This document shows, in pieces, positions 1 to 9,325 of a DNA stretch of 64,000 bases. The stretch lies in the NCBI GenBank assembly GCA_049671305.1, contig JBATUR010000022.1, forward strand, positions 1 to 64,000. Reading direction: 5' to 3'. This DNA comes from CADCTM01 sp049671305. GTDB taxonomy: Bacteria > Cyanobacteriota > Cyanobacteriia > Cyanobacteriales > Coleofasciculaceae. Position numbers and translations under genes: made by a program. The notes under the pieces were generated by a model. That model saw nothing but the letters and a program-made list of their open reading frames with translations, was not told the DNA's origin and did not search any database. The stretch's first letter is position 1. The number at the start of each line of letters is the position of its first letter.

Positions 1-127
1 TGTAGGCGCAGGGGAATAGTAGTATGCCACTCCAGCCTACGAATACGAAGCGGTCGCGTTTTAGCCAGTCGTCTACGGCGTCGAATATGCCGCGATTACT
101 TGGCGAGCGCCCTAATGCTACTGTCAT
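1..127 (-). CDS. psbD: Photosystem II D2 protein, N-terminal part (cut by window edge)
   Basis: The reverse strand from position 127 reads MTVALGRSPSNRG and continues, in one open frame to the window edge, through DDWLKRDRFVFVGWSG and ILLFPCAY. This is the N-terminus of D2, the reaction-centre subunit of photosystem II that, with D1, binds P680, pheophytin and QA in the thylakoid membrane. Only 42 residues are visible, before the first membrane helix is complete. A GGAG ribosome site lies about nine bases before the ATG. The stretch just after the start (SPSNRGIFDAV) differs from the usual APxERGWFDxL-like sequence, so this may be a divergent paralogue. The next gene, psbC in most cyanobacteria, would lie outside the window. 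Confidence 0.9.
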   Translation of the reverse strand, partial: MTVALGRSPSNRGIFDAVDDWLKRDRFVFVGWSGILLFPCAY

Positions 128-427
128 AGCAATGAATCTCCAGAATTTTATAAGTACAAAAGAAAAGTTTACCTACCAACCAGACTATTTGCTTTTGATG
201 AGCAGATAACTGACTGGCTTATGAGGAAAGTTTACTTTTCTTTACCATACCTAACATCTTAGGTGAAAGTTCCCAAGTTTTCCACTATTTAGAATATAAA
301 TAAATAATTAAGAATTTTTGTGACTTCATTTAATGGGAGCTTAAAGCCAGCATTTTCAGGCTTTGCTGTCGTCTGTCTAAGATGATAATGAGAGATACAA
401 ATCAAAAAAATTAACGTTTAACACCGT
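128..427. other. Divergent intergenic region psbD / UPF0367
   Basis: This 300-base AT-rich spacer separates the divergent psbD and UPF0367 genes and must hold both promoters. On the reverse strand TATAAA (147-152) lies close to the psbD start, and GGAG precedes the ATG. I see no RNA gene or convincing ORF here. Confidence 0.5.
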
Positions 428-694
428 ATGTTCACGATCGACTTGACCCTAAAAAACACACCAGTTCCCCTGTCGGTACAACGCAAGTCCGCAGAAGAAG
501 CAGAAACGACTTACCAAGAAATTCTCAAAGCCATGAGTTCTGAAAGCTCTAAGTTGCTAGAACTAAGCTGCGACTACCAAGTAGACAAAAAAATCGGTGT
601 ACTTAGCAATCAAATTGGCGCCGTCATGGTTTCTCAGAAATCTGGTGCCGCAGGTGCTGGACGTACACCAGGTTTCTTTGCTGTAGCTGAATGA
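428..694 (+). CDS. UPF0367 family protein
   Basis: The 88-residue product (MFTIDLTLKNTPVPLSVQRK at the N-terminus, KSGAAGAGRTPGFFAVAE at the C-terminus) matches, as remembered, the small cyanobacterial UPF0367 family, whose function is unknown. It is soluble, with no signal peptide or membrane segment. Its stop codon overlaps the start of the following ABC ATPase gene by four bases (ATGA), so the two are probably translationally coupled and co-transcribed. The pairing may hint at a shared role, but nothing in the sequence defines it. The length fits the family. Confidence 0.8.
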   Translation: MFTIDLTLKNTPVPLSVQRKSAEEAETTYQEILKAMSSESSKLLELSCDYQVDKKIGVLSNQIGAVMVSQKSGAAGAGRTPGFFAVAE

Positions 695-1362
695 ACTCAT
701 CGGCAATTCATGTCCAGAATCTTTGCTTCAACTGGTCTGGAGGCGCAGGCGCAACGGTTTTACAATCTTGCTCTTTGGAAGTCCCCCAGGGTGAGTTTTG
801 GATGCTCTTGGGGACAAATGGCAGCGGCAAATCAACTTTATTAAGGTTGCTGGCGGGGTTATTGCAGCCCCAGTCTGGTGAAATTCAGATTAACCGTCCT
901 GTCGGTTTTGTCTTCCAAAATCCTGATCATCAACTAGTTATGCCTACCGTTGGCGCCGATGTTGCTTTTGGTTTGGTGGAAGAAAAGCTAACACCTGAAC
1001 AAGTGCGAATGCGGGTGATGCAGGCGTTAGCGGCGGTGAATCTTGTAGATTTTCACAGACGCCCTATTTATGCCCTCAGTGGTGGTCAAAAACAGCGAAT
1101 TGCCATTGCAGGAGCGATCGCTCGTCAGTGCGAGGTGTTACTTTTAGATGAACCTACGGCTTTGCTAGATCCAGATACGCAACTAGATTTAGTTGAGCAA
1201 GTCAGATCATTGGTCAAAAGTCGCGGTTTAACTGCGCTTTGGGTAACTCACCGTTTAGATGAGTTGAATTACTGCGATGGCGCTTTTTTGTTGGAACAAG
1301 GGCAGGTTGTTGACCAAGGTGAACCAGAACGACTCAAGCAGCGACTGATGCAAGCTAGTTAG
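691..1362 (+). CDS. ECF/CbiO-type ABC transporter ATP-binding protein
   Basis: This is a 223-residue ABC ATPase. Visible motifs are Walker A GTNGSGKST (41-49), a Q-loop VFQNPDHQLV (from 74), the signature LSGGQ (129-133), Walker B VLLLDEP (149-155) and the switch histidine H187. The FQNPDHQ plus DVAFG pattern is typical of energy-coupling-factor (EcfA/CbiO) ATPases that power vitamin or metal-ion uptake. No transmembrane T or S component is next to it, so the substrate cannot be named. Related single ATPases exist in chloroplasts (NAP14/ABCI11 type, from memory). It starts within the UPF0367 stop codon. Family is well supported; substrate is unknown. Confidence 0.85.
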   Translation: MNSSAIHVQNLCFNWSGGAGATVLQSCSLEVPQGEFWMLLGTNGSGKSTLLRLLAGLLQPQSGEIQINRPVGFVFQNPDHQLVMPTVGADVAFGLVEEKLTPEQVRMRVMQALAAVNLVDFHRRPIYALSGGQKQRIAIAGAIARQCEVLLLDEPTALLDPDTQLDLVEQVRSLVKSRGLTALWVTHRLDELNYCDGAFLLEQGQVVDQGEPERLKQRLMQAS

Positions 1363-1380
1363 TTGGGACTTAAGTAAAAA

Positions 1381-1422
1381 TGTGATCAGTAGGGTGGTAT
1401 TTTTCACCCTACCAAGATCACA
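1381..1422. terminator. Hairpin between convergent genes
   Basis: GTAGGGTG (1389-1396) pairs with CACCCTAC (1405-1412), and an outer stem TGTGATC (1381-1387) pairs with GATCACA (1416-1422). It lies between the ends of the ABC ATPase and CHAT genes. There is no U-tract after the stem (the T-run is in the loop), so terminator function is inferred from position. The GTAGGGTG arm also occurs at 36246. Confidence 0.5.
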
Positions 1423-3970
1423 AACCATTGCCAATTAAAATGAACGGCGCCCAATAATAAGGATGATTCAAACGATTTGCTACCTCTTTTGAAGCTTGTT
1501 CACCAATCGGTTGTACAACTAAACTTCTATCCTCACCCAAAGCTTTTTTATCACCAGTAATTAAAGCAATTTGAGCTTGTCTTAAAGCCTCAGTTTTTGT
1601 CATTTTACCTGTTTGCAACGCTCGATAAAAAGCATTCATAAAAACTTGTGTTCCGCCATCATCAACTGTCCATAAAGAAGCAATTGAAGCCCTCGCACCC
1701 GCTTCCTGCATTAAATAACCAAAGCCTAAAATTTCTTCCCCATTTCCTAAGTTTCCCCCTAATCCAGTTTCACAAGCACTCAACACAACTAAATCAAAAT
1801 TCTTTAAAGTCCAAGTTTGCACATCATTAAAAGTCGCGCGGTCATTATTACCAAATACAATAAAGGAATCTTCTGGCTTACCTGTAACAAAAGCGGCATG
1901 AGTTGCTAGATGAAGTATAGAATAACCACTCATCCGGTCTAAGGTTTCAGTTTGATTGAAGTTGCGACCAAGTAATTTAGTAGTATCAAGAACTGTATTA
2001 GCCAGAATTTCCACTTCCTTTCCTGCACCAGGCAAAGCGCTAAAGTTGTAAGATCTTTCACCTACTTTCACTGCCGCCGCCTCAGTTAAAGCACCTGCTA
2101 AAATTTTCATGGCTTGCGGTAGTCGATTGAAGTTGGTCAGGCTCAGAGCAGTAATATTATTAACACGGTATTTTTGCGCTAGCCATTGCTTGCCGTCGTA
2201 GAGTGCCGCTAAGGGAATGTAGCGCAGTTGGGCATCTGGCGCATAGATGATGGTTTTAGCATTAGCTTCTTTGAGCGCAGGTTCCAGGGGTTTAATTAAC
2301 CAGTTGTAGAGTTTTTGTCCTGGTTCTGATGCATTAGAAAATGGATTTGTCAAGCGGTTGAGTTCCTCTCGTTTGACGGGTACGGTGCGACGAATGGGAG
2401 GGGCATAGGGGGTGACGAGTATGAGTTCGAGGCGGTCTTCCAGGATTAAGGGATAAAGTAAAACGGCATCTTGTTGGAGTTGTTTTAGTCCGTCTTGTAG
2501 TTGCGTCAGGGTTTTCGGGTTGAGGTTTTCACCGCCAGTGGTACGGCTGAGTTGCTGTACGAGGGCGACAACTTCGGGAGTGCGGAGGAAGTTGAGGAAT
2601 TCGGCTTTATTTTGTCGTTGTTGGGCTTCGAGTTGACGCCTGCGGGTTTCTTGTGCAGGTGTGCGGGAAGTTTCGGGTAGCTTTTGCAGTTGTTCTAGTT
2701 CTTTGCCGAGTTGCACAACTTGGGTAAGTTTAGCGTTGTATTGAGTTAAAAGTTGCTGTTCTTGGGGTAGGAATTCTGTGCCTTGTTGTGTTTGTTGGTT
2801 GCCGCGCACGTTGCGGAGGTAGTCGCTTAGTTCTTGGAGTTTCAGGAGGTCGAGGACTTGTTGTGCTTCGAGTACTCGGTCTTGTTTGAGGAGGAGGTCT
2901 GCGAGATCGCGGTAGGTTTTTTCAACGGTTTGGGTGTATGACTCTCGTTCTTTTCGTGGCAGTCCCTGTATATTTCGGCGAATTGATTCCCTGGCATTCA
3001 CTGACTGCTTGTAGAAAATAATTGCTAACTCTGGCTGATTTTGTTGAGCTAGCAGGTTACCAATGTCGCTGAGAGTTTTTCCTTCACCGCTAAGATAACC
3101 AATGTTCCGTGAAACAGTTAGAGCCTGTTGATAAGACTCCATTGCTTGCTGGTATTTTCCTAAAGATTGGTAAGCTATACCGAGGTCATTTAAGGAAATG
3201 GCTTCCCAAGAGCGATTTCCAATCTTTTGAGCAATAACTATTGATTGCTGATGAAACTTTGGGGCTTTTTGAGATTCTCCTAAAATTCGGTAAGCTTTAC
3301 CTAGATCATTGAGAACGAAAACTTGTATTAGGGAAAAACCTTTACTGCTGGCAATTGTTAGAGATCGATTCGCGAACTCAATCGCTCGTTCATATTCATT
3401 TAAGGAAAAATAAACTAGCCCCAGATCAGCAAGAGCCAATGCTTCCTTAAAAGGATCGTTGATCTCTCTTGCTATCACTAAAGACTGCTGATTAAATTCG
3501 AGGGCTTGTCTGTACTGTCCCAGTTGAAGGTAGACGTATGCTAAAAAATTTAGGTTGGTTGCTTCTAGCCAGCGATCGCCTATTTCTCGTGCGATTGCTA
3601 AAGATGTTTGGTAAAACTCAATTGCCTGCCCTAATTGTCCTAAGTCATCATAAGCCCAAGCCAAACTATATAGACAAGTTGCTTCTCCGTGGCGATTTCC
3701 GAGCTGCCGGTAAATCTTTAGTGCTTCTTGAAGGGACTCTATGGCAGCTTGATATTGGCTAGATTGAAGTCGCTCGAAGCCTTGCCTAAAAAGGCGGTCT
3801 ACTTCTGCCTCCCCAGCTATCTCAAGTATTACGAGCGAATGCAACTTAGTAGGAGTCGTCTGCGCCTGCACTACCAGAGGCTGAAACTTCCAAGAAATAG
3901 GAAAAAGAGGAGTCAGCGAAAACAGTAACGTCGCTGTGGCAAGGCTGAGGTATCTAATACGGCGTGGCAT
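1418..3970 (-). CDS. Secreted TPR-CHAT domain protein
   Basis: This 850-residue protein starts with a signal peptide (basic MPRRIRY, hydrophobic core, VVQAQ before the mature part). About seven 40-residue TPR units follow (roughly 55-340), then a charged helical linker and a C-terminal CHAT domain (about 560-850). The CHAT caspase-like dyad is visible: H691 in LHLATHAAF and C733 in LSACETGLGG. CHAT-TPR proteins are common in cyanobacteria (HetF is one) and some are proteases, as shown for CHAT proteases linked to CRISPR systems. With a Sec signal, this one would act in the periplasm. The target is unknown. A ribosome site (AAGGAC) precedes the ATG. Confidence 0.9.
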   Translation of the reverse strand: MPRRIRYLSLATATLLFSLTPLFPISWKFQPLVVQAQTTPTKLHSLVILEIAGEAEVDRLFRQGFERLQSSQYQAAIESLQEALKIYRQLGNRHGEATCLYSLAWAYDDLGQLGQAIEFYQTSLAIAREIGDRWLEATNLNFLAYVYLQLGQYRQALEFNQQSLVIAREINDPFKEALALADLGLVYFSLNEYERAIEFANRSLTIASSKGFSLIQVFVLNDLGKAYRILGESQKAPKFHQQSIVIAQKIGNRSWEAISLNDLGIAYQSLGKYQQAMESYQQALTVSRNIGYLSGEGKTLSDIGNLLAQQNQPELAIIFYKQSVNARESIRRNIQGLPRKERESYTQTVEKTYRDLADLLLKQDRVLEAQQVLDLLKLQELSDYLRNVRGNQQTQQGTEFLPQEQQLLTQYNAKLTQVVQLGKELEQLQKLPETSRTPAQETRRRQLEAQQRQNKAEFLNFLRTPEVVALVQQLSRTTGGENLNPKTLTQLQDGLKQLQQDAVLLYPLILEDRLELILVTPYAPPIRRTVPVKREELNRLTNPFSNASEPGQKLYNWLIKPLEPALKEANAKTIIYAPDAQLRYIPLAALYDGKQWLAQKYRVNNITALSLTNFNRLPQAMKILAGALTEAAAVKVGERSYNFSALPGAGKEVEILANTVLDTTKLLGRNFNQTETLDRMSGYSILHLATHAAFVTGKPEDSFIVFGNNDRATFNDVQTWTLKNFDLVVLSACETGLGGNLGNGEEILGFGYLMQEAGARASIASLWTVDDGGTQVFMNAFYRALQTGKMTKTEALRQAQIALITGDKKALGEDRSLVVQPIGEQASKEVANRLNHPYYWAPFILIGNGL

Positions 3971-4224
3971 TGTTCTCGTCCTTCAGCCAGGAGGAAGGCA
4001 GATTGCTGGATTAATCTTATATATCTCTCATTTGGGAGAGGTTATGCAATAATTTTTGCGAACTTTGCAACGCCTAACTCTTAGTCTCTTGCATAACGGG
4101 CAGAAAATCAGAAAGCTTTGGCAAGAAGACCCATAACTATTGACCTAAATCACCAAAGATTTCTGTAAACTATTGTTAATATGAGTCATCTGTACCTCCA
4201 ATTGAGAAATATTGGACTTGAACA

Positions 4225-4773
4225 ATGCCCCGTTCCTCACCGCAGGCTGTTTTACTGGTCGATGGCTATAACGTCATTGGCGCCTGGTCTTGTCTGACAA
4301 AGACCCGCGATCGCGATGGGCTGGAGACAGCTCGTAATGAGTTAATTGAGGCTTTAGTTAATTACAGTGCTTTTCAAGGTTACAAAACTCAGGTTGTCTT
4401 TGATGCCCATTTTCAAAAAGCCGATACTTATTGCGAAGAGATAACTAACCATTTATCGATTTGTTTTACGGAGTTTGGGCAGACGGCAGATACCTACATC
4501 GAAAAATTTTGTGCCTCATTTCGCTTTAACTTGAATTACCGAACCCAACGCTTAATTGTTGCCACGAGCGATCGCGCCCAACAACTAACTGTAGTCGGAT
4601 ATGGCGCCGAATGGATGTCCTCTCTACAGTTGGCAAGCGATGTCGAATTCACCGCCGCCAAGGTAATGCGGAAACAACGACCTCAAAAACAATCTACAAG
4701 TCGTTTTTTAATTCACTCTCTCGATGCACAAGCTCAACAACGCTTGGCTCAATGGCGGCGGGGTCTTCCCTGA
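4225..4773 (+). CDS. YacP/Rae1-type NYN domain protein
   Basis: The 182-residue product begins AVLLVDGYNVIGAW, the first acidic motif of the NYN (PIN-like) nuclease fold, with further acidic positions in QVVFDAHFQK and VATSDRAQQLTV. Bacterial YacP/Rae1 members are ribosome-associated or rRNA/mRNA-processing endoribonucleases, so an RNase role is likely but inferred from family. The whole protein is one domain of the family's usual length. It is followed after 68 bases by tRNA-Glu. A 9-base inverted repeat (GTTATGCAA at 4041, TTGCATAAC at 4089) lies in the upstream spacer and may be an operator. Confidence 0.85.
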   Translation: MPRSSPQAVLLVDGYNVIGAWSCLTKTRDRDGLETARNELIEALVNYSAFQGYKTQVVFDAHFQKADTYCEEITNHLSICFTEFGQTADTYIEKFCASFRFNLNYRTQRLIVATSDRAQQLTVVGYGAEWMSSLQLASDVEFTAAKVMRKQRPQKQSTSRFLIHSLDAQAQQRLAQWRRGLP

Positions 4774-4841
4774 ATTTTGGGATAAAGTGTTGACAAATCT
4801 CTGAACATTCGCTAAATTTATAAAAGTGTTCAAAAAACCTA

Positions 4842-4914
4842 GCCCCCATCGTCTAGAGGCCTAGGACACCTCCCTTTCACGGAGGCGACAGGGATTCGAA
4901 TTCCCTTGGGGGTA
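4842..4914 (+). tRNA. tRNA-Glu (anticodon UUC)
   Basis: A 73-base cloverleaf is complete. The acceptor arm GCCCCCA pairs with TGGGGGT (4907-4913; the first pair is G-U) with discriminator A4914. The anticodon stem CCTCC (4869-4873) pairs with GGAGG (4881-4885), with TTC at 4876-4878. The T-arm AGGGA pairs with TCCCT around loop TTCGAAT. CCA is not encoded. In cyanobacteria this tRNA also supplies glutamate for tetrapyrrole synthesis through glutamyl-tRNA reductase. Confidence 0.97.
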
Positions 4915-4937
4915 TCAAAATTTAAAATCATTACATT

Positions 4938-4966
4938 GTAGAGACGTTCCGACGGAACGTCTCTAC
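4938..4966. repeat. Palindromic repeat, TAGAGACGTTCC family, copy 1
   Basis: GTAGAGACGTTCC (4938-4950) and its exact complement GGAACGTCTCTAC (4954-4966) form a 13-bp perfect stem with a 3-base loop. It lies after tRNA-Glu and before the end of the convergent ABC1 kinase gene. Related copies are at 14933-14961 and 33977-34030. Confidence 0.9.
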
Positions 4967-5019
4967 GATTCATGCCAAAATTAGACGACGCTTCAATGGT
5001 CTAATAGAAGAGGCAACGT

Positions 5020-6699
5020 CTACTTTTCAGATAATTTGTCAAGTCTTTCCCTAACAGCTAAATCAATTAAAGAGCGTAGCAAAACCAAAAACAACAGTCC
5101 AGAAACCGTGAAAGCAGCTACCGCCAAACCGCTATAGGAAGCCGACAGCAGCACCGTACCCGATAAAAGGGTAAATCCAGTCAAAGTTGCATAGATGAGG
5201 CTTTTAATAGCTAGGATAATCCTTTTCAAAGAGCGATCGCCTGTCGAACGAATACGCACATTTATCTCACCCTGCTCAAGCCGTTCTTCGAGGCGTCGTA
5301 GTAATATTTCAGTAGCGCTAGGTTGCTGCAAGCGATGCTTCAGAAAACTCCTAGCTTGCCTAGCCAATTCTCCTACAAGATTTACCTTACCTTGAGAAGA
5401 AACCACCAGGCTTTTAATAAACGGCTTACTGGCAGAAAGTAAACTATATTCTGGATCTAAAGTCCGAGCAATTCCATCAAGAGTTGTTAATGATTTTAAA
5501 ATAAAAGTCATCTGAGCAGGTAGACGAAAAGGTTGTTGCTCAAACATGAAATAAATTTCACTTCTCATCTGATCAAAAGCTTGCAATTCAATGGGCTTTT
5601 CAGTGAACTTATCCAAAATAAAAGCAATTAAGCGTTTCACCGGCGTCATATCAGCAACAGGCTCAATTAAACCCATATAAGTTAGGGTATTAACTACCTC
5701 ATCCGTGTCCTTTTTGAGAATGGCAAAAAACGTCTTAACCATCTGATCTTTTGCCATCGACTTGATTTCTGCCATCGTGCCAAAGTCGTAAAAAATCAAG
5801 CTACCATCTTGACTAACTGCCATGTTTCCTGGATGAGGATCAGACTGAAAAAAGCCATCTTGCAGCATTTGCTTGAGGAAACAACAAATACCCTTTTGGA
5901 TGATTTCTTTGGGGTTTAAACCGCAAGCTTCTAGAGTTGAGCGGTCATCAATTTTAATACCTGGTACATATTCTAGAGTTAAGATCTTTTTCGTGCTGTA
6001 GCGCCAATAGATGGCGGGCACAATAATTAAAGGATAGTTGATAAAATTTTCACGAAAGCGGTCGGCATTTTTCCCTTCATGAATATAATCAATCTCTTGA
6101 TAAAGCAGATTAAAAAACTCATGATAAATCGCTTCTAAATCATACTTTCTCGTCCAGGGTATATAACGGTCAGCAAAACGTAATAAGCGATGCAGAACTT
6201 CAAAATCTAAATTAAATAATCTTTCTAAACCAGGGCGTTGGACTTTAACAACAACCTCTTCCCCTGTATGGAGTGTAGCGCGATGTACCTGTCCTAAACT
6301 AGCAGCAGCTAAAGGAAAGCGATCAAAATCTTGATACAAAGTATGAATTGAGCTGCCAAGTTCTGATTCAATTAAAGCGATCGCTTCTAGTGAACCAAAT
6401 TCTGGCACTCTATCTTGTAACTGCCCCAACGCCTTAACATACTCTGGAGGCAGCAAGTCAGCGCGGGTAGACAATGCCTGCCCAATTTTAATAAAAGTCG
6501 GTCCCAAGTCTAGGAGAGTGCCAACCAACCACTGAGCACGACGATTACGATGTCTAGAGGAATTGTTTGCTACTGTGCGATCCCACCAAACAAAAAAAAA
6601 CAATTTAGCCGCCGACCAAAAGATATCACGCTGGCGTGCCAAAGGAGAATATTTAAGTTTTTGCCAACGTAGGGGCTTAGGGTTAGGAGTTCTCAGCAT
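5020..6699 (-). CDS. ABC1/UbiB (AarF) family atypical kinase
   Basis: This 559-residue protein has the ABC1K signatures in order: the KIGQ motif (71-74, in DLGPTFIKIGQALSTR), the alanine-rich loop AAASLGQVHRA (131-141) that replaces the glycine-rich loop, the lysine in VVKVQRP (K152), an EIDYIHEGKNADRF segment, the catalytic SDPHPGN motif and FYDFG for Mg-ATP binding. Two hydrophobic helices near 500-545 would anchor it in a membrane. UbiB/COQ8-like proteins support quinone-lipid synthesis; in cyanobacteria and plastids, relatives affect plastoquinone and tocopherol. The exact substrate is not deducible. Length is normal and no frame damage is seen. Confidence 0.92.
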   Translation of the reverse strand: MLRTPNPKPLRWQKLKYSPLARQRDIFWSAAKLFFFVWWDRTVANNSSRHRNRRAQWLVGTLLDLGPTFIKIGQALSTRADLLPPEYVKALGQLQDRVPEFGSLEAIALIESELGSSIHTLYQDFDRFPLAAASLGQVHRATLHTGEEVVVKVQRPGLERLFNLDFEVLHRLLRFADRYIPWTRKYDLEAIYHEFFNLLYQEIDYIHEGKNADRFRENFINYPLIIVPAIYWRYSTKKILTLEYVPGIKIDDRSTLEACGLNPKEIIQKGICCFLKQMLQDGFFQSDPHPGNMAVSQDGSLIFYDFGTMAEIKSMAKDQMVKTFFAILKKDTDEVVNTLTYMGLIEPVADMTPVKRLIAFILDKFTEKPIELQAFDQMRSEIYFMFEQQPFRLPAQMTFILKSLTTLDGIARTLDPEYSLLSASKPFIKSLVVSSQGKVNLVGELARQARSFLKHRLQQPSATEILLRRLEERLEQGEINVRIRSTGDRSLKRIILAIKSLIYATLTGFTLLSGTVLLSASYSGLAVAAFTVSGLLFLVLLRSLIDLAVRERLDKLSEK

Positions 6700-6787
6700 T
6701 CTGTCATAAATTTTAACCCTCTAGCTGACCACTACTACAACTACAGTTTTTTTGTTAATAAATGTGGGTATTATACGACTTGGGCAA

Positions 6788-8746
6788 TTACTCCGCACTT
6801 GTCTGAAGCTGGGGTAGAGTGAGAGTGAAAGTCGTTAGATAGTTAGAAGCATCAGAGGCAATGGGAGTGCTAGTAACCTCAATTGTACCGTTGAGATTTT
6901 GTACCAAGCATTTAACCAAAGCTAGACCCAAACCCGTACCTTGAACAGCCTTTTTGGTAACACCTTGACCGCGATGAAACTTTTCAAAAATCTGGGTTAA
7001 GTCGCTCTTTGAGATGCCAGAACCTGTATTACTTATGGTAATCACCAATTGAGGGTTTGACGGCTGCACTTGATGAGTGATTTGTAGGGAAATTGTCGTG
7101 TCTGGGTGAGAATACTTGCCTGCATTGGTCAAAAGCTCTAGGAGTATACGGTTGAGACTATCTGGGTCAGTATGGAGATATAGCGAATTAGCTGGGCTTT
7201 CTATGGTTAAAGTTAAGCGTTTGCTTGCCCACTTTTGCTCAAAAGATTCAATCAAATCTTTGAGCAACAACATCAAGTCGATGTTTTGGGGTTGAAGCTG
7301 GGATTGATTAGATTCGAGGCGTTGTAGGCTCAGTAAGTCGATGATCAGGTCGATTTCTTTATTGCACTCCTGCTCCAGAATTTCTAGATATTTATCGCGA
7401 CGCTCTTGGGTTATTTGGGGATGACGTAACATCCGAATTGCCAGACTCATGGTGGTTAGAGGCGTCCGTAGTTCATGACTCATGCTGCTGAGGAATTCGT
7501 CTTTGAGCAGATTTAGTTGTTGTAACTGGTTCATCTGCTGGCGCGTTTTTTCGTATAACTTCGCCTGAATTTCTAAGCTGCTTTGTAATTGGGCGGTACG
7601 TTCTTCAACGAGAGATTGTACTTGCCGCAGGGTTTGATTTTGAATAATAGTGGCGCTTACCTGGACACTCACCCATTTGACTAGTTCTAATTCCTCAGCA
7701 TTCCAGAGGCGTGCCTGGTGGTGCCCGAAGACCAGAAAGCCGATGATAGAACTTGGTCGTGCATGGCTGTATGCCCCAACTAGAGGGACTATGAGTACAG
7801 CCGGCATCAGTTCTCGCTCTAAGAGGGATTCGGCGGCAAGGTGGGGGGGAGGTGCTAGTCGATTGGCGATCGCGATCGCATCAGGAGCGTTTCTGTAAGC
7901 TTGTTGAAATAATTCTGACTCAGAAAGCCAAAAGTTTTGATTCAATAGGCTTGTTGGACAATTTTGACCAGGGACAGAAACTTGAGGACTTTGAGCAAAC
8001 CACTCACAAGCAACTGTCATCTCAGTTTTGGGCGGGTGTGTTGAAGGTTGCTGTTTAAATAAAGGATTTGAGTATTTCAACAACAACAGCAAACCTCGAT
8101 CAACTAGGAGCGCTTGAGCTGTGCTAGCTGTGGCAATTTGGAGAATTTCATCAAGATCAAGAGCGCTAGGAAGTGCTTGACTAAGCTGATTGAGTAGTGT
8201 TTGGTGTCGAGTTGCTGCCTGTATCTGTATTGACTGCTGAACTTTAGAAATTGCGATCGCTACTGATTCTGAAATCATTTTTAATAAGTCCTTCTCTAGT
8301 GTTGTCCATTCGTAAGGTCGCAATTGCCCTAAGACAATAAAGCCATTGATCAAAGATTGATACTGAGTCGAAATTCTCAGCATCGCCCCAGTTTTTGGCA
8401 CATCCCATTGCCTGCCTTCTTGATCCCAAACGCCGAAATCCATTTCACAGACTGCTATTGGCTGATCGGCATAATTATTGCCGGCTTTATATTCCAGCAA
8501 TTGCAATTGCTGTGCCAAAGGCAGAGGTGGACAATCATCGGCAGACCATAAGGCAGAATTAGTTTTGCTGGTAGGCTGATTAACTGTCACCAGTAAACAA
8601 AAATCCACGCCAAAAAATTCTCCTAAAACCTTGGCGACATTTGCCAGTAATAAATCTGGGTTTGAGTTGCTTAGGAGAATTTGGGTAATTTGTTGCCCAA
8701 TTTGAGCAAACTGGAGTGGGTGCTGCATGAGTGAACCTTGAGTCAT
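6788..8746 (-). CDS. GAF-domain sensor histidine kinase
   Basis: The 652-residue product has two GAF-like regions (about 15-165 and 180-375), a helical linker, and a classic HisKA domain with the H-box SSMSHELRTPL (phospho-acceptor H424). A HATPase domain follows, with N-box LLELLTNAGKYS, G1-type ITISNTGSGI and G2 GTGLGLALVK. There are no membrane helices, so it should be cytoplasmic. No response regulator is adjacent, so its partner is unknown. The GAF regions lack an obvious bilin-attachment motif. A second methionine at residue 7 is an alternative start. Confidence 0.9.
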   Translation of the reverse strand: MTQGSLMQHPLQFAQIGQQITQILLSNSNPDLLLANVAKVLGEFFGVDFCLLVTVNQPTSKTNSALWSADDCPPLPLAQQLQLLEYKAGNNYADQPIAVCEMDFGVWDQEGRQWDVPKTGAMLRISTQYQSLINGFIVLGQLRPYEWTTLEKDLLKMISESVAIAISKVQQSIQIQAATRHQTLLNQLSQALPSALDLDEILQIATASTAQALLVDRGLLLLLKYSNPLFKQQPSTHPPKTEMTVACEWFAQSPQVSVPGQNCPTSLLNQNFWLSESELFQQAYRNAPDAIAIANRLAPPPHLAAESLLERELMPAVLIVPLVGAYSHARPSSIIGFLVFGHHQARLWNAEELELVKWVSVQVSATIIQNQTLRQVQSLVEERTAQLQSSLEIQAKLYEKTRQQMNQLQQLNLLKDEFLSSMSHELRTPLTTMSLAIRMLRHPQITQERRDKYLEILEQECNKEIDLIIDLLSLQRLESNQSQLQPQNIDLMLLLKDLIESFEQKWASKRLTLTIESPANSLYLHTDPDSLNRILLELLTNAGKYSHPDTTISLQITHQVQPSNPQLVITISNTGSGISKSDLTQIFEKFHRGQGVTKKAVQGTGLGLALVKCLVQNLNGTIEVTSTPIASDASNYLTTFTLTLPQLQTSAE

Positions 8747-9325
8747 AGCTTCTGCTTTAAAACGGGTTCAACTATGCTGGACAGACTTGGTTTCAACCGA
8801 TTGACCATAAGAGTTTATACTCTTGGCAACGCCTGTGAAATCAGTGCTTCAGCTTTATAAGAATCCATCTGCTGGTTGCACAACTTAGTGTGAATTCCAA
8901 GAAATCTCAGAAAAAGAGCGTTAACAACAAGCGCTAGCCAAGAACACTAAGCGATAAACAAATGACAAAAGCAGTGATGCTGAATATCAAAGCTTACCGT
9001 TAGAAGAGAAAAGTCCTAGGCTAGTTGCTCACTTTTTGCTATGTCTCATCAAAGAAGTCTTTTAGATCTCAACGGGCTAAACCGACTTTTAGCAAAAATC
9101 TGACTCAGTATAGTGTTCCCAATTTTTACGCTGTTGTACCAAGAAGCTTCACTTTGCTTGATGCTAGTTTATGAAGCTTACCTTGGCTGTTGAGTGCAAT
9201 GCCCTGCTGAAAGACGATACCTCAACTATTTTTTCGATCTTAAGTAGCAACCAAACTGTGACTGTTGAGGAGGAATGAGCAAGAAGGATTAATAAACTTA
9301 AACTTTCCCCCAATGCGCTTTTAAA
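8747..9325. other. Intergenic region without a recognised gene
   Basis: This 579-base spacer lies upstream of the GAF kinase and downstream of nothing on the plus strand. I see only tiny frames, for example a 13-codon ATG frame near 8961 and a five-codon frame after a GAGGAGG ribosome-like site near 9270. Neither can be supported as a gene. Confidence 0.4.

Noticed and set aside
24..209. Plus-strand 61-codon frame
   Set aside because: Antisense to the psbD start, and the psbD reading is unmistakable.
9270..9292. GAGGAGGA ATG five-codon frame
   Set aside because: Too short to judge; it ends after five codons and nothing downstream supports a leader function.
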